A stretch of DNA of 64,000 nucleotides, taken from the NCBI RefSeq assembly GCF_009720365.1, contig NZ_ML769322.1:123629-187628 (forward strand), given 5' to 3'. A program made the translations under genes and the position numbers. Numbering within the stretch: position 1 is the stretch's first letter; each line of letters begins with the position of its first letter. The stretch is from Catellatospora paridis (GTDB taxonomy: Bacteria; Actinomycetota; Actinomycetes; Mycobacteriales; Micromonosporaceae). The notes under the pieces are model-generated. The model was not told the DNA's origin. It did not search any database and worked only from the letters and a program-made list of their open reading frames with translations. Shown here one piece after another: positions 50,287 through 60,175 of this stretch.

Positions 50287-50943
50287 TCACCGAGCTGTAC
50301 GCAGGCGGGCCTTCTCGCGGACCTTCTCGGGCAGGGCGTCGGCGGCCAGCAGTTGCGGCAGCAACTCGGACTCCAGGGTCAGCGCGCGGAAGGTCAGCGC
50401 CACGGTCACGTCGTGGTCGGGGCGGTGCAGCACGGTGACCGGGTCGCCCTGCCGCACCCGGCCGGGCACGACCACGCGCAGGTATGCCCCCGGCAGGGCG
50501 CGCTGCGTGAACGTCTTGATCCAGCCCTGCTCGCGCATCTGGTCGGCGAACGTGCGGCACGGGATACGCGGCAGCGCCACCTCCAGCACCGCCTCATCGC
50601 CGACCTGCCACCGCTCGCCGATGCGCGCCCCGTTCACGTCGATGCCGGACGTGGTCAGGTTCTCCCCGAACATGCCGCCGGGGATGTCCCGCCCCAGTTC
50701 CGCCGCCCAGCCGTCGAGATCCTCCCGGGCGTACGCGTACACGGCCTGGTCGTCGCCGCCGTGGTGGCGCTGGTCGCAGATCTCGTCACCGACCACGCCG
50801 CTGCCCAGCCCGCCCTCCTTCGGCCCCGGCGCGCGCAGTTCGACCGACCCGGCGACCGGGTGCTTGTCGATCGCGGTGACGCCGACGTCGGCGGCGTCGC
50901 AGTGCCGGGCCTTGCCCAGGTTCACGGAGAGTACGGTGCCCAT
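50287..50943 (-). CDS. MOSC domain protein
   Basis: 218 residues of the YiiM-like MOSC group, linked to molybdenum cofactor sulfur chemistry. The start MGTVLSVNLGKAR, KEGGLGSGVVGDEICDQRHHGGDDQAVYAYAREDLDGW, the GENLTTSGIDVNGARIGERW block and the conserved Cys in LPRIPCRTFADQM are all present. YiiM-type proteins reduce N-hydroxylated substrates with the cofactor. ATG at 50943. Divergent from an acetyltransferase gene. Confidence 0.9.
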   Translation of the reverse strand: MGTVLSVNLGKARHCDAADVGVTAIDKHPVAGSVELRAPGPKEGGLGSGVVGDEICDQRHHGGDDQAVYAYAREDLDGWAAELGRDIPGGMFGENLTTSGIDVNGARIGERWQVGDEAVLEVALPRIPCRTFADQMREQGWIKTFTQRALPGAYLRVVVPGRVRQGDPVTVLHRPDHDVTVALTFRALTLESELLPQLLAADALPEKVREKARLRTAR

Positions 50944-50995
50944 CCGGCCAGCCTAGTGGGCCTCGCCCGGACGGCCACCGAGTATCGTCCCCGCC

Positions 50996-51469
50996 ATGAT
51001 CCGCCCCGCTGTGCCGGCCGACGTCCCGGTGCTCATCGACCTGATCCGCGAGCTGGCCGAGTACGAGAAGGCCCCGCAGGAGGCCAAGGCGACACCCGCG
51101 CAGCTGCACGAGGCGCTGTTCGGCCCGCACCCGGCGGCGTTCGCGCACCTGGCCGTCGACGACGAGACCGGCGAGCCGGTCGGCATGGCGATGTGGTTCC
51201 TGAACTTCTCCACCTGGCACGGCGTGCACGGCATCTACCTGGAGGACCTGTACGTGCGCCCGGCGGCCCGCGGCCGGGGCCACGGCAAGGCCCTGCTGCG
51301 CGAACTGGCCCGCATCTGCAACGAGCGCGGCTACACCCGCCTGCAGTGGTGGGTGCTGAACTGGAACACTCCCGCGATCGACTTCTACCGCTCGATCGGC
51401 GCCAAGCCGATGGACGACTGGACCGTGTACCGGGTCACCGACGACGCCCTGGCGGCTCTCGCCGAATGA
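50996..51469 (+). CDS. GNAT acetyltransferase, SSAT/thialysine-type
   Basis: 157 residues. The start IRPAVPADVPVLIDLIRELAEYEKAP is like that of diamine and thialysine N-acetyltransferases. Core motif A: YLEDLYVRPAARGRGHGKALL; motif B: LQWWVLNWNTPAIDFYRSIGA. Probably acetylates a polyamine or lysine analogue with acetyl-CoA. ATG at 50996, divergent from the MOSC gene. The kinase gene follows after 45 bases. Confidence 0.9.
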   Translation: MIRPAVPADVPVLIDLIRELAEYEKAPQEAKATPAQLHEALFGPHPAAFAHLAVDDETGEPVGMAMWFLNFSTWHGVHGIYLEDLYVRPAARGRGHGKALLRELARICNERGYTRLQWWVLNWNTPAIDFYRSIGAKPMDDWTVYRVTDDALAALAE

Positions 51470-51514
51470 CCAGGAGGTTTGACTGACGGTGGCCGATACC
51501 GAAGGCTTCCCCTC

Positions 51515-52945
51515 ATGCTTGATCCGGGGACGACGCTCGGCGGCCGGTACACCCTCAAGACGCTGATCGCCCGCGGCGGCATGGGTGAGGTGTGGAGCGC
51601 CGAGGACACGGTGCTGGCCCGCCGGGTGGCGGTGAAGGTGCTGCTGCCGAACCTGGCCGCCGATCCCGGCTTCGCCGCCCGGTTCCGGGCCGAGGCGCAG
51701 GCGATGGCGGCGCTCAGCGATCCGGGCATCGTCGAGATCTACGACTACGGCCAGGCCGACGGCATCGCCTACCTGGTGATGCAGTTCGTCGAGGGCGAAT
51801 CGCTGCTGTCGCTGGTGCGCCGGGCCGGCCCGCTGGAGCCCGCGCAGGCGATGCGGCTGCTTGCCCAGGCGGCCGACGCCATTCACGCCGCGCACCTGCA
51901 GGGAATCGTCCACCGTGACGTGAAACCGGCGAACCTGCTGCTGCGCCCGGACGGGCGGCTGGCGCTGACCGACTTCGGCATCGCCCGGATCGTCGCGGCC
52001 GACCAGCTCACCGCCGCCGGGGAGATCTTCGGCACCGCGTCCTATCTGGCCCCGGAGCAGGTGACCGGCGCGGACATCGGCCCGGCGACCGATGTGTACG
52101 CCCTGGGTGTGGTCGCCTACGAGATGCTGACGCAGCGCCGGCCGTTCACCGGGGAGACGCCGTTCGCGGTGGCGATCCAGCAGGTGCACGAGCTGCCGCC
52201 GGAGCTGCCGCCAAGTGTTCCCGAGCCGGTCCAGGCCGTGGTGATGCGGGCGCTGGCCAAGGACCCGGCGCAGCGGTGGCCCAGCGCGGCCGCACTGTCC
52301 CAGGCCGCCTCGGCGGCGATCAGCGAGGTGGGCGGCCAGGCCGCAGCCGGGACGCAGGGTCCGGCGCTCCCCCAGGTCGCGACCGAGGGCACTCCTGCCG
52401 TGGTCACCCGCGCCCGCCGCAGCAGGCAGGTGACGGTCGCCGCCGCGGCCGCGCTGCCACTGGTGGCCCTGGTCGCCTTCGCGCTGACCCGGGGCGGTGC
52501 CGAGGACCCGCAGGCGCGCAGTCCCGAAGGCTCCCCGCCGGTGGCCGCGTCCGGCTCTGCCGTCGCTGGTACGACGCAGGCGGCGGGCCCCTCGGCGGGG
52601 CCGACGCCGACGCACCAGGCGCGACCGACCAGCGCGGGCGCGACCGAACCCTCGGACGCCCCCGCGAACTCGCCCGCACCGGACCCCGCCGTCCCCGCGA
52701 GCCCCGCCGCCTCGCCGCAACCGCAGTCCACGACCCGGACCGTGCCGGGCATGTTCGGCTGGCGGGAGGTGGAGGTGACGGAGGCGATGCGGCGCCTCGG
52801 CCTGGCGGCGGACATCACGTACCGGTCGACACCCGACAAGTGCCACGTGCTTGAGCAGACGCCCGCTGGTGGCACCGTCGTTTCGGCCGGGTCCACCGTC
52901 AAGATCGTGATCGCGACCGCCACCGGGATCTGCAAGATCGTCTGA
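51515..52945 (+). CDS. Ser/Thr protein kinase with one PASTA-like domain
   Basis: 476 residues. Kinase domain about 1-265: glycine loop ARGGMGEVW, catalytic Lys in VAVKVL, VHRDVKPANLLL and DFGIARI, then GTASYLAPEQVTG and TDVYALGVVAYEML. One transmembrane helix at about 314-334 follows. A Ser/Pro/Thr linker (about 340-415) leads to one C-terminal PASTA-like domain (VPGMFGWREVEVTEAMRRLGL, VSAGSTVKIVI). PknB has several PASTA copies; here there is one, with two cysteines. I use the ATG at 51515. Probably senses wall fragments; target unknown. Confidence 0.92.
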   Translation: MLDPGTTLGGRYTLKTLIARGGMGEVWSAEDTVLARRVAVKVLLPNLAADPGFAARFRAEAQAMAALSDPGIVEIYDYGQADGIAYLVMQFVEGESLLSLVRRAGPLEPAQAMRLLAQAADAIHAAHLQGIVHRDVKPANLLLRPDGRLALTDFGIARIVAADQLTAAGEIFGTASYLAPEQVTGADIGPATDVYALGVVAYEMLTQRRPFTGETPFAVAIQQVHELPPELPPSVPEPVQAVVMRALAKDPAQRWPSAAALSQAASAAISEVGGQAAAGTQGPALPQVATEGTPAVVTRARRSRQVTVAAAAALPLVALVAFALTRGGAEDPQARSPEGSPPVAASGSAVAGTTQAAGPSAGPTPTHQARPTSAGATEPSDAPANSPAPDPAVPASPAASPQPQSTTRTVPGMFGWREVEVTEAMRRLGLAADITYRSTPDKCHVLEQTPAGGTVVSAGSTVKIVIATATGICKIV

Positions 52946-52984
52946 CCTGTTCCGCATCGCGGCGTCCATCGAGCAGCCGCTCCG

Positions 52985-53824
52985 TCAGCTGCGCGGCGGG
53001 CCTGCCGGGTCAAGGTGCGCCGACCCGGGCCGTGGTGGCGCGCTGCGCCGCCGGGTCGAGACCCGCACGGCCAGTGCCCCGAGCAGCAGGGCTGCGGCGG
53101 CGACGTGCAGCAGCCGTACCCCCGTGGCTGCCGGAACCCCCGCGCCCGGCAGCGACGGCACCGCGGCCAGGCCCGCTGCCGCTGCCACGGCCGCCGCCGT
53201 CCAGAAGATCCGTGGCCTGGCCTCGGGCAGCGCGGAACCGCTGGTCATGCCGCCTCCGGCGCTGACGTCCGGGCCGGCCGCCACGGTCGCGGCGGTCCGG
53301 TCGCGCCGGGCCGCACGGGCCGCGACGGCGACCACGACGGCCGCGCCGATAACCGTGCTCGTCAGGTCGGACACCGTCCACCAGGGGATCGGGCTGACGT
53401 CCGCCCAGCGCACGCCGAACACGACGTGAATCCAGCCGTCGGTGTGGGTGAGGTGGTCCCACGCGACGTGGCTCGCCGCGCCGAGCAGGCACGAACCGGC
53501 GGTGATCGGCCACCGGTGGCGGTGGTGGGCCAGTTCCGCGTACGCCCGCCAGGTGAAACGTCGGCTGTCGGGCAGGTGCACGGCGACTGTGGCGATCGTG
53601 CGCCGGACCGCCCACGTGTATGCCAGCGCCACCGGCAGGCACCACCACAGCAGCGCCTGCCACGTGTGGGTGTCGGCGAACAGTCGGCCGTCGGCGTCCA
53701 GCGCCAGGTAGGCGACGTCGGGCGCGACCGCGCCCGCGGCCAGTGCCACGCCGTCGAACCAGCGCGGCCGCCACAGTTTCAGCGGCAGCACCGGTGCCAG
53801 ATGCGAGGGAAAGGTCAACGGCAC
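52985..53824 (-). CDS. DUF4184 family membrane protein
   Basis: 279 residues. The start VPLTFPSHLAPVLPLKLWRP and GAVAPDVAYL with the following HTWQALLWW match DUF4184, a family of membrane proteins. About five or six hydrophobic helices are visible. The GTG at 53824 is the only start consistent with the family and has no ribosome site. The His-rich HHRHRW loop near residue 95 and GAASHVAWDHLTHTD near 108-122 look like metal ligands, as in membrane metal-dependent hydrolases. The function is unproven. Confidence 0.8.
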   Translation of the reverse strand: MPLTFPSHLAPVLPLKLWRPRWFDGVALAAGAVAPDVAYLALDADGRLFADTHTWQALLWWCLPVALAYTWAVRRTIATVAVHLPDSRRFTWRAYAELAHHRHRWPITAGSCLLGAASHVAWDHLTHTDGWIHVVFGVRWADVSPIPWWTVSDLTSTVIGAAVVVAVAARAARRDRTAATVAAGPDVSAGGGMTSGSALPEARPRIFWTAAAVAAAAGLAAVPSLPGAGVPAATGVRLLHVAAAALLLGALAVRVSTRRRSAPPRPGSAHLDPAGPPRS

Positions 53825-53915
53825 CGCGGGAGCATAACGAGAGGTGAGCCACGCTCCCGTCCCGCGCCGACGCCCCGCCCTCACGCCGGGCGGGTTCGGC
53901 CGAGGACGGCCGGGT

Positions 53916-54170
53916 ATGGGCAACGGCATGACGAAGGATGTGGTGGCGCCCCCCGGCGGGGTGATGACCGACGAGGTCGGGACGATCACCGGTGAGCTGA
54001 CGCTGGAACCGAAGATCGGGTCCGACGGCACGGTGCGGCTGCGGGCGCAGTACAAGGGCGCCGAGGAGTGGTACACCGTCACCGGCGCGCAGATCAAGGT
54101 CCCCGACCCCGGCAACGGCGACGCCGTCGACCGCGCCGCCCAGGACCTGCTGTCCCGCTTCACCCCCTGA
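53916..54170 (+). CDS. small conserved hypothetical protein
   Basis: 84 residues. After the start MGNGMTKDV comes a beta-rich stretch (TITGELTLEPKIG, TVRLRAQYKGAEEWYTVTGA) and an end helix (AVDRAAQDLLSRFTP). It looks like a small barrel or ferredoxin-like fold. AGGACGG precedes the ATG at 53916; an ATG at 53928 is also possible. It lies 61 bases upstream of the aldo/keto reductase gene and may be part of its transcript. No known family. Confidence 0.6.
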   Translation: MGNGMTKDVVAPPGGVMTDEVGTITGELTLEPKIGSDGTVRLRAQYKGAEEWYTVTGAQIKVPDPGNGDAVDRAAQDLLSRFTP

Positions 54171-54231
54171 CGCCGTGGCACGCCCGGACGCCCAGGTGGG
54201 GACCCCGGCCGAGCGAGATAGTGTGGCGATC

Positions 54232-55194
54232 ATGCGTTATCGGGCACTGGGAAAGTCGGGGCTGGTCGTTTCGGCGGTCGGGCTGGGGTGCAACAACTTC
54301 GGATGGCGGCTCGACCTGGACGGCACGCGTGCCGTGGTCGACGCCGCGATCGACGCGGGGATCACGTTCTTCGACACCGCGGACATCTACGGCCGGGCGA
54401 CCGCGATCGGGGCGTCGGAGTCGATGCTCGGCGACGTCCTCAAGGGACGCCGTGACCAGGTGGTGCTGGCCACCAAGTTCGGCCACCAGGGCGCGGACAT
54501 GGGCTACGGGCCGGCCGCGGGCGCCAAGGGCGGGCGCAAGTACATCCGCCGGGCGGTCGAGGAGTCGCTGCGGCGGCTGAACACCGACCACATCGACCTG
54601 TACCAGCTGCACACGCCGGACCCGCAGACGCCGCTGGCGGAGACCCTGGCGGCGCTGCACGAGCTGGTCGTCGAGGGCAAGGTGCGATACATCGGCAGCT
54701 CGCAGTTCGCGGGCTGGCAGATCGCCGACGCGGCGCGGCTGGCCGAGGCGATGGGCGTGACGCCGTTCGTCAGCGCGCAGAACCACTGGTCGATGCTGGA
54801 GCGCGGCAGCGAGCTCGAGGTCGTGCCCGCGGCGCGGCACTTCGGGCTGGGGGTGCTGCCGTTCTTCCCCCTCGCGAACGGCCTGCTGACGGGCAAGGTC
54901 CGCCGGGGTCAGGACGCGCCGTCGGACAGCCGGCTGGCCAAGGACCAGGCCGGGTTCATCACCGCCGAGCGCATGGACACCGTCGAGGCGCTCGCGGGCT
55001 GGGCCGAGGCCAACGGCCACGAGCTGGGCAAGGTCGCGATCGGCTGGCTGGCGGCGCAGCCGGGCTGCGGGTCGGTCATCGCCGGGGCGACCAGCCCCGC
55101 GCAGATCGCCGCGAACGCGGCCGCGGCCGACTGGGAGCCGACCGCGGCGGAGCTGGCCGAGCTGGACAAGCTCGCGCCGCTGCCCACGCTGTGA
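54232..55194 (+). CDS. aldo/keto reductase
   Basis: 320 residues. Barrel motifs FFDTADIYG (Asp/Tyr), ATKFG (Lys), DLYQLHTPDP (His), QNHWSMLERG and GATSPAQIAANAAA at the cofactor site. Closest to the YhdN/Kv-beta-like group. The start at 54232 is the ATG at the usual family position. A short acetyltransferase-like gene follows 23 bases later. The substrate is unknown; the gene is distinct from the aldo/keto reductase at 1627. Confidence 0.92.
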   Translation: MRYRALGKSGLVVSAVGLGCNNFGWRLDLDGTRAVVDAAIDAGITFFDTADIYGRATAIGASESMLGDVLKGRRDQVVLATKFGHQGADMGYGPAAGAKGGRKYIRRAVEESLRRLNTDHIDLYQLHTPDPQTPLAETLAALHELVVEGKVRYIGSSQFAGWQIADAARLAEAMGVTPFVSAQNHWSMLERGSELEVVPAARHFGLGVLPFFPLANGLLTGKVRRGQDAPSDSRLAKDQAGFITAERMDTVEALAGWAEANGHELGKVAIGWLAAQPGCGSVIAGATSPAQIAANAAAADWEPTAAELAELDKLAPLPTL

Positions 55195-55217
55195 CATCAG
55201 GTGCGAAGGAGACGGTC

Positions 55218-55505
55218 GTGACCCAGGTCGAGGTCATCGAGGTGCCCGAGAGCAGCCGGTACGAGGCGCGTGAAGGCGGCCGCCTGCTGGGCGTGCTGAC
55301 GTACCACCGCAAGCCGGGGTCGATCGTGTTCGACCACACCGGGGTCGAGCCGGAGGCGCGCGGGCGCGGCATCGGCGCGCTGCTGTGCGCGGCGGCGCTG
55401 GCCGGGGCCGCCGCCGACGACGTGCAGGTGGTGCCGCAGTGCTCGTTCGTACGCCGCTGGGTGCAGGACAACCCGCAGTACCTGCCGCTGATCGAGCGGG
55501 CGTAA
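55218..55505 (+). CDS. small YjdJ-type N-acetyltransferase-like protein
   Basis: 95 residues, about the size of the one-domain acetyltransferases (YjdJ-like). The strands SRYEAREGGRLLGVLTYH and SIVFDHTGVEPEARGRGIGALL give the acetyl-CoA loop RGRGIG, and CSFVRRWVQDNPQYLPLI is the characteristic end. The start is the GTG at 55218 with AAGGAGA upstream; an earlier GTG overlaps the preceding gene. It is in the same transcript as the aldo/keto reductase. Confidence 0.88.
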   Translation: MTQVEVIEVPESSRYEAREGGRLLGVLTYHRKPGSIVFDHTGVEPEARGRGIGALLCAAALAGAAADDVQVVPQCSFVRRWVQDNPQYLPLIERA

Positions 55506-55520
55506 ATCACTGGCCGCGCA

Positions 55521-55667
55521 GTGGGGCCGGCCGTTAAGCTGGCCCCACTATGGAGCTGTGACATCACCGACCGGCCTGTGACCTGAGGCTGCGACCCGCC
55601 CGACCGCGTCCGCGGGGCCGTCGCACACGCCCGGCAGGCTTCTCCCGAAAACCTCTCGGTGGTGTTC
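55521..55667 (+). promoter_or_regulatory. structured leader of the ABC-F gene
   Basis: A hairpin (55521-55531 with 55538-55548, one mismatch) is followed at once by a three-codon open frame ATG-GAG-CTG-TGA (55550-55561). A second region holds a TGCGAC / GTCGCA stem with GC-rich hairpins before the coding start. Leaders with short upstream frames control several resistance ABC-F genes by attenuation; that role is only inferred. The first hairpin may simply end the preceding transcript. Confidence 0.5.
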
Positions 55668-57254
<1,587 letters not shown>

Positions 57255-57306
57255 GAAGGTATGAGCGCAGGTCGAGTGGACCCGCACCCCAGAGGAGATC
57301 AGTTCC

Positions 57307-58278
57307 GTGGTTTTCAAGAAGATGCTCGCCGCCTTCGGCGTCGGCGGCCCGTCGGTGGACACCGTGCTCGCGACCCCCGTCGTGCAGCCAGGCGGCACGC
57401 TCAGCGGCACCGTGCACATCCGCGGCGGTGACCACGACACCTTGATCGAATACGTCTCCATCGGCCTGGTCACCCGGGTCGAGGTCGAAGGCCACGACAG
57501 CGAGTACGACACCACCGTGGAGTTCCACCGGGTGCACCTGACCGGCTCGTTCAGCCTGGCCGCGGGTGCGCAGCAGGCCCTGCCGTTCTCGATCGAGGTG
57601 CCCTGGGAGACCCCGGTCACCCGGTTCTACGGCACGCCGCTGCACGGCATGACCATGGGCGTGCGCACCGAGCTGTCGGTGGCCAAGTCCGTGGACAAGA
57701 CCGACATCGACCCGGTCGGCGTCGAGCCGCTGCCGCTGCAGGCCGCGGTGATGGAGGCGTTCTCCCGGCTCGGCTTCCACTTCACCCGCGCCGACCTGGA
57801 GCGCGGCCGCATCCATGGGGTGCACCAGACGCTGCCGTTCTACCAGGAGATCGAGTTCCACCCGTCCCAGGCGTACGCGGGCCGCATGCGCCAGCTGGAG
57901 CTGACCTTCGTGACCAGCCCGCAGGGCATGGACGTGATCCTGGAGTTCGACAAGCGCGGCTTCCTCGGCTCGCACGACACGTTCAGCCGCCACCACGTCG
58001 GCCACGCCGACGCCGGCCGCACCGACTGGCCCGCCGTCGTCGACGGCTGGATCCGCGGGGCGCTGGACCGCCACGGCTCCGGCCACGGCGGTGGCTACGG
58101 CCATGGCGGCGGGCACGGCTTCCACGGCGGGCACGGTGGTCACCAGAGCCACCGCGGCCACGGCATGGGCGGCGTCGCCGCCGGTGCGGCCGCCGGCTTC
58201 CTCGGCGGCATGGTCGCCGGCGAGGTCGCCGAGGAGGTCTTCGACATGGACATGGACTTCGGCTTCGGCGACGAGTAG
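57307..58278 (+). CDS. Spo0M-like sporulation-control family protein
   Basis: 323 residues. The N-terminal 250 residues match the Spo0M fold (arrestin-like double beta sandwich): VFKKMLAAFGVGGPSVDTVL, then YVSIGLVTRVEVEG, PFSIEVPWETPVTRFYGTPL and GVRTELSVAKSVDKTDIDP. The tail at about 258-290 is very rich in His and Gly (HGSGHGGGYGHGGGHGF), which might bind metal. The last residues are acidic (DMDMDFGFGDE). GTG start behind GAGGAG. The role in this organism is not known. Confidence 0.87.
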   Translation: MVFKKMLAAFGVGGPSVDTVLATPVVQPGGTLSGTVHIRGGDHDTLIEYVSIGLVTRVEVEGHDSEYDTTVEFHRVHLTGSFSLAAGAQQALPFSIEVPWETPVTRFYGTPLHGMTMGVRTELSVAKSVDKTDIDPVGVEPLPLQAAVMEAFSRLGFHFTRADLERGRIHGVHQTLPFYQEIEFHPSQAYAGRMRQLELTFVTSPQGMDVILEFDKRGFLGSHDTFSRHHVGHADAGRTDWPAVVDGWIRGALDRHGSGHGGGYGHGGGHGFHGGHGGHQSHRGHGMGGVAAGAAAGFLGGMVAGEVAEEVFDMDMDFGFGDE

Positions 58279-58288
58279 CCGCAGCACC

Positions 58289-58322
58289 CGCGGCCGCCGT
58301 CCGAACCCGGGCGGCGGCCGCG
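58289..58322. terminator. bidirectional terminator hairpin
   Basis: Ten-base perfect stem CGCGGCCGCC / GGCGGCCGCG (58289-58298 with 58313-58322), between the convergent Spo0M-like and hydrolase genes. Confidence 0.85.
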
Positions 58323-58333
58323 TGCGTGACCGG

Positions 58334-59140
58334 CTACTCCGTCGCGGTGGCGGCGGCGTTCTGAATGATCTTCGCCACCTGGTCCGGGTGGGAGACCATC
58401 ACGACGTGGGATGCGCCGTCGACGACGACCGTCTCCTTGGACCCGGCCCGCTGCGCCATGAACGCCTGCGCCTGCGCGGGGATGTTCTTGTCCGCCGACC
58501 CGTACACGAACCACGACGGGATGTTCTTCCACGCCGCGTTCGCCGACGCCTCGTTCAGCGCCGCCTCGGTGATCGGCCGCTGGCCCGCCGCCATCAGCGC
58601 GGCCTCCGCCGCGGGCACGTCCGCGGCGAACTGATCGTGGAACTTCGCCTGGTCGATGAACAGGTCGTTGCCGCCGCCCGGCAGCGCCACCGGCTTGGCC
58701 AGCGCCGGCCCCAGCGTGCTGCCCGGGAACTTCGCCGACAGCGCCGCCGCCGACTCGCCCACCTCGGGCGCGAACGCCGCCACGTACACCAGCGCCTTGA
58801 CGTTCGGGTTGCCCTCGGCCGCGTTCGAGATCACACTGCCGCCGTAGGAGTGGCCGACCAGCACGATCGGCCCGGTGATGCTCTTGAGCACGGCGGCGAC
58901 CTCGGCGGCGTCGCCCTTGACGCTGCGCAGCTCGTTCGGCACCGCCACCACGGGATACCCCTGCGCCTGCAGCATCGGAATGACGCCGTTCCAGCTCGAC
59001 GAGTCCGCGAACGCGCCGTGCACCAGTACGATCGTCGGTTTTGTCTGTTTCTGCGCTGCTGACGCCGGTGTGGCCACGACCGCGAGCGCCGTGGCGGCGG
59101 ACAGGGCGAGGACGCCCAGGAACCTGCTGCGACCCGACAT
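58334..59140 (-). CDS. secreted alpha/beta hydrolase
   Basis: 268 residues. Signal peptide of about 29 residues (ending ASAA), then an alpha/beta-hydrolase domain: oxyanion VLVHGAF, nucleophile GHSYGG near residue 97, Asp in FVYGSADKNI and His in ASHVVMVSHP. This matches the alpha/beta hydrolases that act on esters or lactones; the substrate is unknown. ATG at 59140 with GGGAGGAG upstream. Monocistronic. Confidence 0.9.
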   Translation of the reverse strand: MSGRSRFLGVLALSAATALAVVATPASAAQKQTKPTIVLVHGAFADSSSWNGVIPMLQAQGYPVVAVPNELRSVKGDAAEVAAVLKSITGPIVLVGHSYGGSVISNAAEGNPNVKALVYVAAFAPEVGESAAALSAKFPGSTLGPALAKPVALPGGGNDLFIDQAKFHDQFAADVPAAEAALMAAGQRPITEAALNEASANAAWKNIPSWFVYGSADKNIPAQAQAFMAQRAGSKETVVVDGASHVVMVSHPDQVAKIIQNAAATATE

Positions 59141-59284
59141 GGTCGACTCCTCCCATTCCGGTTAAGGCCCGGGGGTCGACCACGACCCAACCTACGCCGG
59201 CCCCGCGCCGTGCGATGCGAGGTTCGCCGAGACCGTCTCACCGCCGCCCTCGATCACCGGCGGCGCAGTCGCTATGGTTGCCGG

Positions 59285-59374
59285 GTGTTCAAGGCCCTCG
59301 TCTGCTTCATGCTGCTCTTCATCGCCATCGGGGCGATCGGGATGTGGCTCGCCACCAAGCGCCGCCAATCATGA
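59285..59374 (+). CDS. possible 29-residue membrane microprotein
   Basis: GTG start at 59285 and TGA at 59372. One hydrophobic helix (LVCFMLLFIAIGAIGMWLA, residues 5-23) is framed by Lys at position 3 and a basic end TKRRQS, giving a single-pass protein with the tail probably inside. It lies 24 bases before the TSUP transporter gene, in the same direction. There is no clear ribosome site, so it remains a candidate. Confidence 0.4.
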   Translation: MFKALVCFMLLFIAIGAIGMWLATKRRQS

Positions 59375-59398
59375 TCCACAGCACCCCCGTGCCGGCTC

Positions 59399-60175
59399 GT
59401 GGACGCCGGTAGCCTCAGCCTGCTGCTGACCGCCGCCACCGCCGCCGGGTGGGTGGACGCCGTGGTCGGCGGAGGTGGCCTGCTCCTGCTCCCAGCCCTG
59501 CTCATCGGCCTGCCCCAGGTGCCGCTGGCGACCGCCCTGGGCACCAACAAGATGACCGCGATCGCCGGGACCACCAGCGCCGCGATCACCTACGCGCGGC
59601 GTACCCGCATCGACTGGCGCGTCGCCGGGCCCGCCGGGGCGATCGCCGTGGTCGTCTCCGGCATCGGCGCCTGGCTGGCCATCGCGCTGACCCCCAACAA
59701 GGACGTGTACCGCCCCGTCGTGCTGGGCATCCTGGTCGCCGTCGCATTGTTCGTCACGTTCCGCCCGAACAACGGCATCTACGCCCACCCCGAACGCCGC
59801 ACCCGTCAGCGCGCCGCCCTCGCCGTCGCGCTGGCCGGCGGCCTCATCGCCCTGTACGACGGCATGATCGGACCCGGCACCGGCACGTTCCTGGTGCTCA
59901 CCTTCACCACCGTCATCGGCGCGGACTTCCTGCACGGCTCGGCCATGGCCAAGATCGTCAACGCGGGCACCAACCTCGGCGCGCTCATCGTGTTCGCCGC
60001 GGGCGGGCACGTGTGGTGGCAGCTCGGCGCGGCCATGGCCGTCTGCAACATCATCGGCGCCCAGATCGGCGCCCGGATGGCCATCAAACGCGGGTCCGGG
60101 TTCGTCCGCATCGTGCTACTCGTGGTCGTGCTGGCCCTGATCGCCCGGCTCTCCTACGACCAGTGGCTGGCCTGA
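59399..60175 (+). CDS. TSUP (TauE/SafE) family permease
   Basis: 258 residues, seven to eight membrane helices. GWVDAVVGGGGLLLLPALL is the first TauE repeat and GLIALYDGMIGPGTGTFLVL the second; both show the G-G-G(P)-G(T/L) pattern of the family. Transports sulfur compounds or small anions, direction unknown. GTG start. The 3' end overlaps the convergent LysR gene by 60 bases. Confidence 0.9.
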   Translation: MDAGSLSLLLTAATAAGWVDAVVGGGGLLLLPALLIGLPQVPLATALGTNKMTAIAGTTSAAITYARRTRIDWRVAGPAGAIAVVVSGIGAWLAIALTPNKDVYRPVVLGILVAVALFVTFRPNNGIYAHPERRTRQRAALAVALAGGLIALYDGMIGPGTGTFLVLTFTTVIGADFLHGSAMAKIVNAGTNLGALIVFAAGGHVWWQLGAAMAVCNIIGAQIGARMAIKRGSGFVRIVLLVVVLALIARLSYDQWLA

